From contig OZ023190.1 of the NCBI GenBank assembly GCA_963995505.1, positions 6,156,516-6,220,515 of the forward strand: 64,000 bases of DNA, in the 5' to 3' direction. Below the pieces are notes generated by a model. The model did no database searches, was not told where the DNA came from, and saw nothing but the letters and a program-made list of their open reading frames with translations. The DNA is from Hypericum androsaemum (Eukaryota; Streptophyta; Magnoliopsida; Malpighiales; Hypericaceae). The translations under genes were made by a program, and so were the position numbers. Below, one piece after another: positions 60,506 to 64,000 of the stretch (position 1 is the first letter of the stretch; every line of letters starts with the position of its first letter).

Positions 60506-61254
60506 AAATTCTATGGTAGACCTTTTATATTAAGTCACAATATGACTTGGTATAGATCCACCAATCTCTTATTGATATGTGGATTAGCTACTTATTAATT
60601 AAATAGTTGAGTAGGATAGATAAATATGGAAACTAAATTGATAATATTTTTAAAAAATTATTTCCTAATCAAAACGATTGCCGGGAGAATTCTACATCAA
60701 CGAATAGGAAAAAAGATAGAATTAATTTTTGTGGATAGAATTAATTAGAAAATGATTAGGAGTTCTTAAAGTTAGAAGTTTCCCAATCTCTGATTTTTTT
60801 TGAGATAGAATTAATTTTTGTGGAATCTGCAGAAATGATTAATTTTTGTGGAGTTCGCCGAAAAACACAAGATTAAGGGCGATTTACTTACAAAAAGAAA
60901 CTGTGCTCCTTCTTATTTGCTCTTGGAAAGTCTCTGATTTTAGGGTTTTTCTTAATTGGGACACTAGCCTCCAACAATACAATTTCGTTGAAATATTATT
61001 TGCTAGGAAACGATTCATGGTTTTTTTTAATTCATGGTTGTTGTTATTAAATTGGACTATTTCCCAATTACAGAATTTGATTAAGAAATAATTTTTTAAA
61101 GATATTATCATAATAATCTCTGATTTAATTTCTATATTTATCTATCCTAGTCAACTATTTAATTAATAAGTAGATAATCCACATGTCAATAGGAGATTGG
61201 TGGATCTATACCAAATCATATTGTGATTTGGTATAGAGAGTCCAACATAGAATT
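60506..61254. mobile_element. Foldback element with about 170-bp arms
   Basis: Left arm about 60506-60675 and right arm about 61076-61254 are inverted copies. Shared words include AAATTCTATG, CACAATATGA-TTGGTATAGATCCACCAATCTC, GTGGATTA, TACTTATTAATTAAATAGTTGA and TTTAAAAAATTATTTC. The 400-bp centre contains direct repeats of AGAATTAATTTTTGTGGA. No ORF is meaningful. Ends and target duplication are not resolved. Confidence 0.75.
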
Positions 61255-61264
61255 TCTCGTCCTT

Positions 61265-61400
61265 GATGGCCCTTTTGGTATACCATTTGCTCATAACCGG
61301 GTAGGCCATTTGCTCATAACTGGGTAGACCCTTTAATATAACCAAGTAGACCCTTTTAACATAACCAGACAGACTATTTTATCATAACCGGGTAGACCAT
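61265..61400. repeat. Minisatellite of CATAACCGGGTAGACCATTT type
   Basis: About six units of 22-24 bp abut the right arm of the foldback. The core CATAACCGGGTAG-CCATTT resembles the units of 32660-33300 (CATAACCGGGCATGCCATTT). Confidence 0.8.
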
Positions 61401-62164
61401 TTTATCTCACCTTCAGCCAACCAACAGAAACAGAGCACCCCAACCTTATCTCAGCCACCAATCCCCTAAGTCCATGCCTCCACTCCCCTCTAGCTTCCTC
61501 TTTCCTCCTCAGCTGCTCTCCCCGCCTCCAACAACCGACTCCTTCAAAATATAATTAATACTCCTAGACTTAGCCCTAAACCCATCATAGTAGCGATCGT
61601 CCATCACTGTCGGAAGAGTTAGTTGTAATAAAATTTATATCACAAAATTCTTACAACACATTTAATAACGTTGTATTTCAATCTCGACTTCACACTTTTT
61701 GTATTTCAATCTCGACAACACATTTTGAAATACCCATTGCTTCCACCCGTGCCACTTTGTTGCATCCGGATCGGTCTTCAGTTTCTATTTGGTGTTTCAT
61801 TATCTGTCTATGTCTATGTATTTTTTCTTTATTTTATGTAACTCGATTACGTAATATAGGCTTCGCACAACTATTCTCTAAAAAAATATCGACAACACAT
61901 ATTTAAGATAGATTGAGGGGAGAAAATAACCTGGATCAGCAAGGAAGGACAAACAACAAAGTTCAGAAATTTCTTGAAGAATGGCCCCATATCGAGCGAA
62001 GGGAAACCACATAGCAAAAGACAGATAAGGAATTACACCAAGCTCGACAAATCACCGATTGATGTGCCCAGCCATCTTCTTGCATATATCTGTATGCGTG
62101 CAACCAATAAATAACTTTGTTTCAAATGTCTACTTGGTTTCCCTTGCCACTATAATAGAATTTT
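61401..62164. other. Spacer, nothing recognised
   Basis: C/T-rich and then AT-rich sequence with no supported gene or element. Confidence 0.4.
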
Positions 62165-63365
62165 GGGATAAGTTTATTTTAGTACCCTGTAGTTTTATCC
62201 TTTTCGTCCGGAGTACTATGTAGTTTTAAATTGGTATTTTAGTACCCTGTGGTTGACCACCAATTTTTCGGGCAGGTCCAGGGCAGCTGTCCATCCAAAC
62301 CCCCCCGAAACGATATTATTTTTTAGACAACGTGGAAGACACCTCAAGAACCTTAAAACCCCTTCGATTTTCCTTCTACTAGAAGCAAACCCTAAGCCGA
62401 GAAGGCGCCGCCTAAAATCCGAAGAGCCCCGCGACGCTGGCGAGATCGTCTTTCCCAAATGGAGGCCGCGGCAGGGCCGAGGATTTCGTGAGGAACCACC
62501 TGGAGCAGACGTTCGAGACGATACGGCAGCAGAACCCCGGCCTTTGGGAGGAGAAAGGGAATGCTATGAAGGAGGCTTAGGAGGAGAGGAGGAGGACGAT
62601 GATGAGGAGAGGACGGGGGTGATGGAAGAGGAAAGCGAGGTATGGCCGGTGATGGAAGAGGTTGGGTGGGGGATTAGGGCATCAGGGTATTTTGAGAAGC
62701 ACGCGATAAATAACGTGGTCAGGGAGGACGGGCTCGAGATTGACTGGGAGGGGGAGTTGGATGACACACGGGTTCAGGAGATCAATTGCTTGGAGTAGGA
62801 GAGATTCGCATTTCACCCCAGCCCTCGCTCCATCGCGGCCACCCTCGCTGTGAATCACTATCGTCTTCTTCGGGAAGCCTAGGAGGGTGCTCATCGTGGA
62901 GGGGAGAAAATCACCCGCGAGATCATGGAGTTCGTCTTCAAGATTTTGCTCACTACTTCATGATTGTTGTTTGTGTTGTTCTTGTTTTGGTTTAGTTGTT
63001 TTGGTGATTTTAATTTTGATTAATTAGTTTTAGATTCTCAGGGAAGAATAGGAGGAAGAAGGTGCAGGGAAGATGACTTTGAGTATTTTTATTATTTTTA
63101 AATTCAAAATAATATAAATAAATTAGAGACTCAGTAGGTAATTTACCACAGTCTACGTCAGCTTTAACTTAAGGAAATCTTTTGACATGTTTCGTCTACA
63201 TCGTCTCAAAACAGCATCGTTACGGGTGGGTTTGGACAAGTAGCTGCCCTAGACCTGCCCGAAAAATTGGTGGTCAACCACAGGGTACTAAAATACCAAT
63301 TTAGAACTACATGGTACTCCACGCGAAAAGGATAAAACTACAGGATACTAAAATGAACTTATCTC
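62165..63365 (+). mobile_element. TIR element carrying host-like coding sequence (Pack-type)
   Basis: The terminal inverted repeats are about 135 bp (left 62165-62300, right about 63228-63365). They start G(G/A)GATAAGTT and run through TTTTAGTA-CCTGTAGTTTTATCC, GGTATTTTAGTACCCTGTGG and TTGACCACCAATTTTTCGGG. The GTACCCTGTGG and GGGCAGCTG words are shared with the Mutator-like foldback at 6781-7153, so I place it in the same group. Flanks TAGAATTTT and TAAAAAAAT agree only in part, so the target duplication is not firm. The GC-rich interior is coding-like and lacks any transposase. Confidence 0.75.
62330..62905 (+). pseudogene. Captured gene fragment inside TIR element
   Basis: The + strand frame reads an Arg/Pro-rich head, an acidic run [11 protein letters not shown], then [40 protein letters not shown] and VQEINCLE, a TAG at 62796, then ERFAFHPSPRS. 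It then loses resemblance and stops at 62879. From memory this recalls the acidic region of plastid thioredoxin-fold proteins of the SVR4/MRL7 type; this is unconfirmed. The break after HPSP and the in-frame stop indicate a truncated, non-functional copy. The segment was probably picked up by the element from a host gene elsewhere in the genome. Confidence 0.5.
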
Positions 63366-64000
63366 TAAAAAAATTTTAAGGTTGATATTTAATTGTACTT
63401 GCCAGGGCTTGAATCTTGTACTTCTTTGAATATGTCAATGTCTTTTGTTATTAGGTTAAATGTCCTTTGCCAGTAATTTTTATTTAAAAATCCATTGTAA
63501 TAGATTTTTAATTGTTATAATGAAGGCGTTAATTTCATGTAAGTAATTGAATATTAAAAAATAAGTTTTTTGGTTATCCTCTCTCAACCTTTCCCCCCAA
63601 AAACCCCCCTCCCCCCCCTTTTCAAGGTTCCGCCACCCGTCATCCCTCCTTCCGTCGGTGGAAGGGCCAGTGGTGGCGGTGGAACCATGCATTCTAGCGA
63701 CATCGGAGAGGATGGCTCTGTCTCTCTTTGTGGAAAACCTCCCCTTGTAGTTGTTATCAAAAGCCCTCCCGCTCCACTTCAAAAAATTCTCCAGGATATT
63801 CATTCCCGGGGAGGTCTCGTGAAGAGGGGCTCATTTCAATTTTGTGAGAATCCCCACCGGTGTTAACCCTCAAGCCCTCATCCTGTCCACCAATAGCTCT
63901 AAGGTTGGGTCCAAGCGGTTATTCGTGACTATTTCAAATTTCCAGAGAGAAGCTCTGAAACGGGTTTCGGCGGCGAGAAAATTTGCTCTTGTGGGTCCCA
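63366..64000. other. Right edge of window, possible partial coding region
   Basis: 63570-63866 on the + strand is open (98 codons, Pro-rich start, then SDIGEDGSVSLCGKPPLVVV). In another frame, 63840-64000 reads on to the window end as SSKVGSKRLFVTISNFQREA. It could be a LINE ORF1 or an unknown gene cut by the window edge. I cannot assign it. Confidence 0.2.

Noticed and set aside
62165..63365. Functional plastid protein gene in the TIR element
   Set aside because: The frame has a stop at 62796, loses resemblance soon after, and is enclosed by transposon ends, so it is treated as a captured fragment.

Overview
This is a stretch of nuclear DNA from a flowering plant, most likely a eudicot. It holds spliced host genes with GT/AG introns of plant type, three plant-specific gene families (AG peptide, PDV1, CRF-type ERF), and many plant transposable elements. 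I cannot name the species. Five host gene models are offered. Four are recognised: a small arabinogalactan peptide (857-1739, +), an MTM1/SLC25A39-40-type mitochondrial carrier with ten exons (3607-6360, -), the plastid division protein PDV1 with two exons (17101-18267, +), and an intronless cytokinin-response-factor AP2/ERF (55620-56525, -). A fifth short ORF at 3275-3484 is uncertain. The four solid genes sit far apart, share no pathway and do not form a functional cluster. The splice junctions given here keep the frame exactly, giving 65, 395 and 258 residues for the spliced genes.

Most of the rest is mobile or repeat DNA. From left to right: a roughly 4.9 kb element (6656-11588) made mostly of a 22-bp minisatellite in two opposed arrays, with a nested Mutator-like foldback (6781-7153, perfect 9-bp target duplication); a decayed LINE (about 12355-16100, -); degenerate LTR-type material (about 20038-25000); a small Mutator-like element (26579-27440); a LINE fragment split by a non-autonomous LTR retrotransposon (29279-31923, perfect TSD), whose relative lies inverted at 34984-37385; a 22-bp-period minisatellite (32660-33300); a hairpin element (39010-39586); a second LINE remnant (39900-40430); a deleted Ty1/copia element (42009-44643); a 1.2-kb palindrome (46641-47850); a full-length Ty1/copia element (48121-54475, perfect TSD) whose polyprotein is broken only by in-frame stops; a foldback (60506-61254); and a TIR element carrying host-like coding sequence (62165-63365).

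The strongest candidates for something undescribed are the 22-bp-array element with its short second copy at 57629-57874, the non-autonomous LTR family with one conserved ORF of unknown function running from near the primer site into the 3' LTR, and the set of large palindromes. No CRISPR arrays, rRNA genes or tRNA genes were recognised. Function assignments rest on reading motifs and remembered family features. No database search was run.
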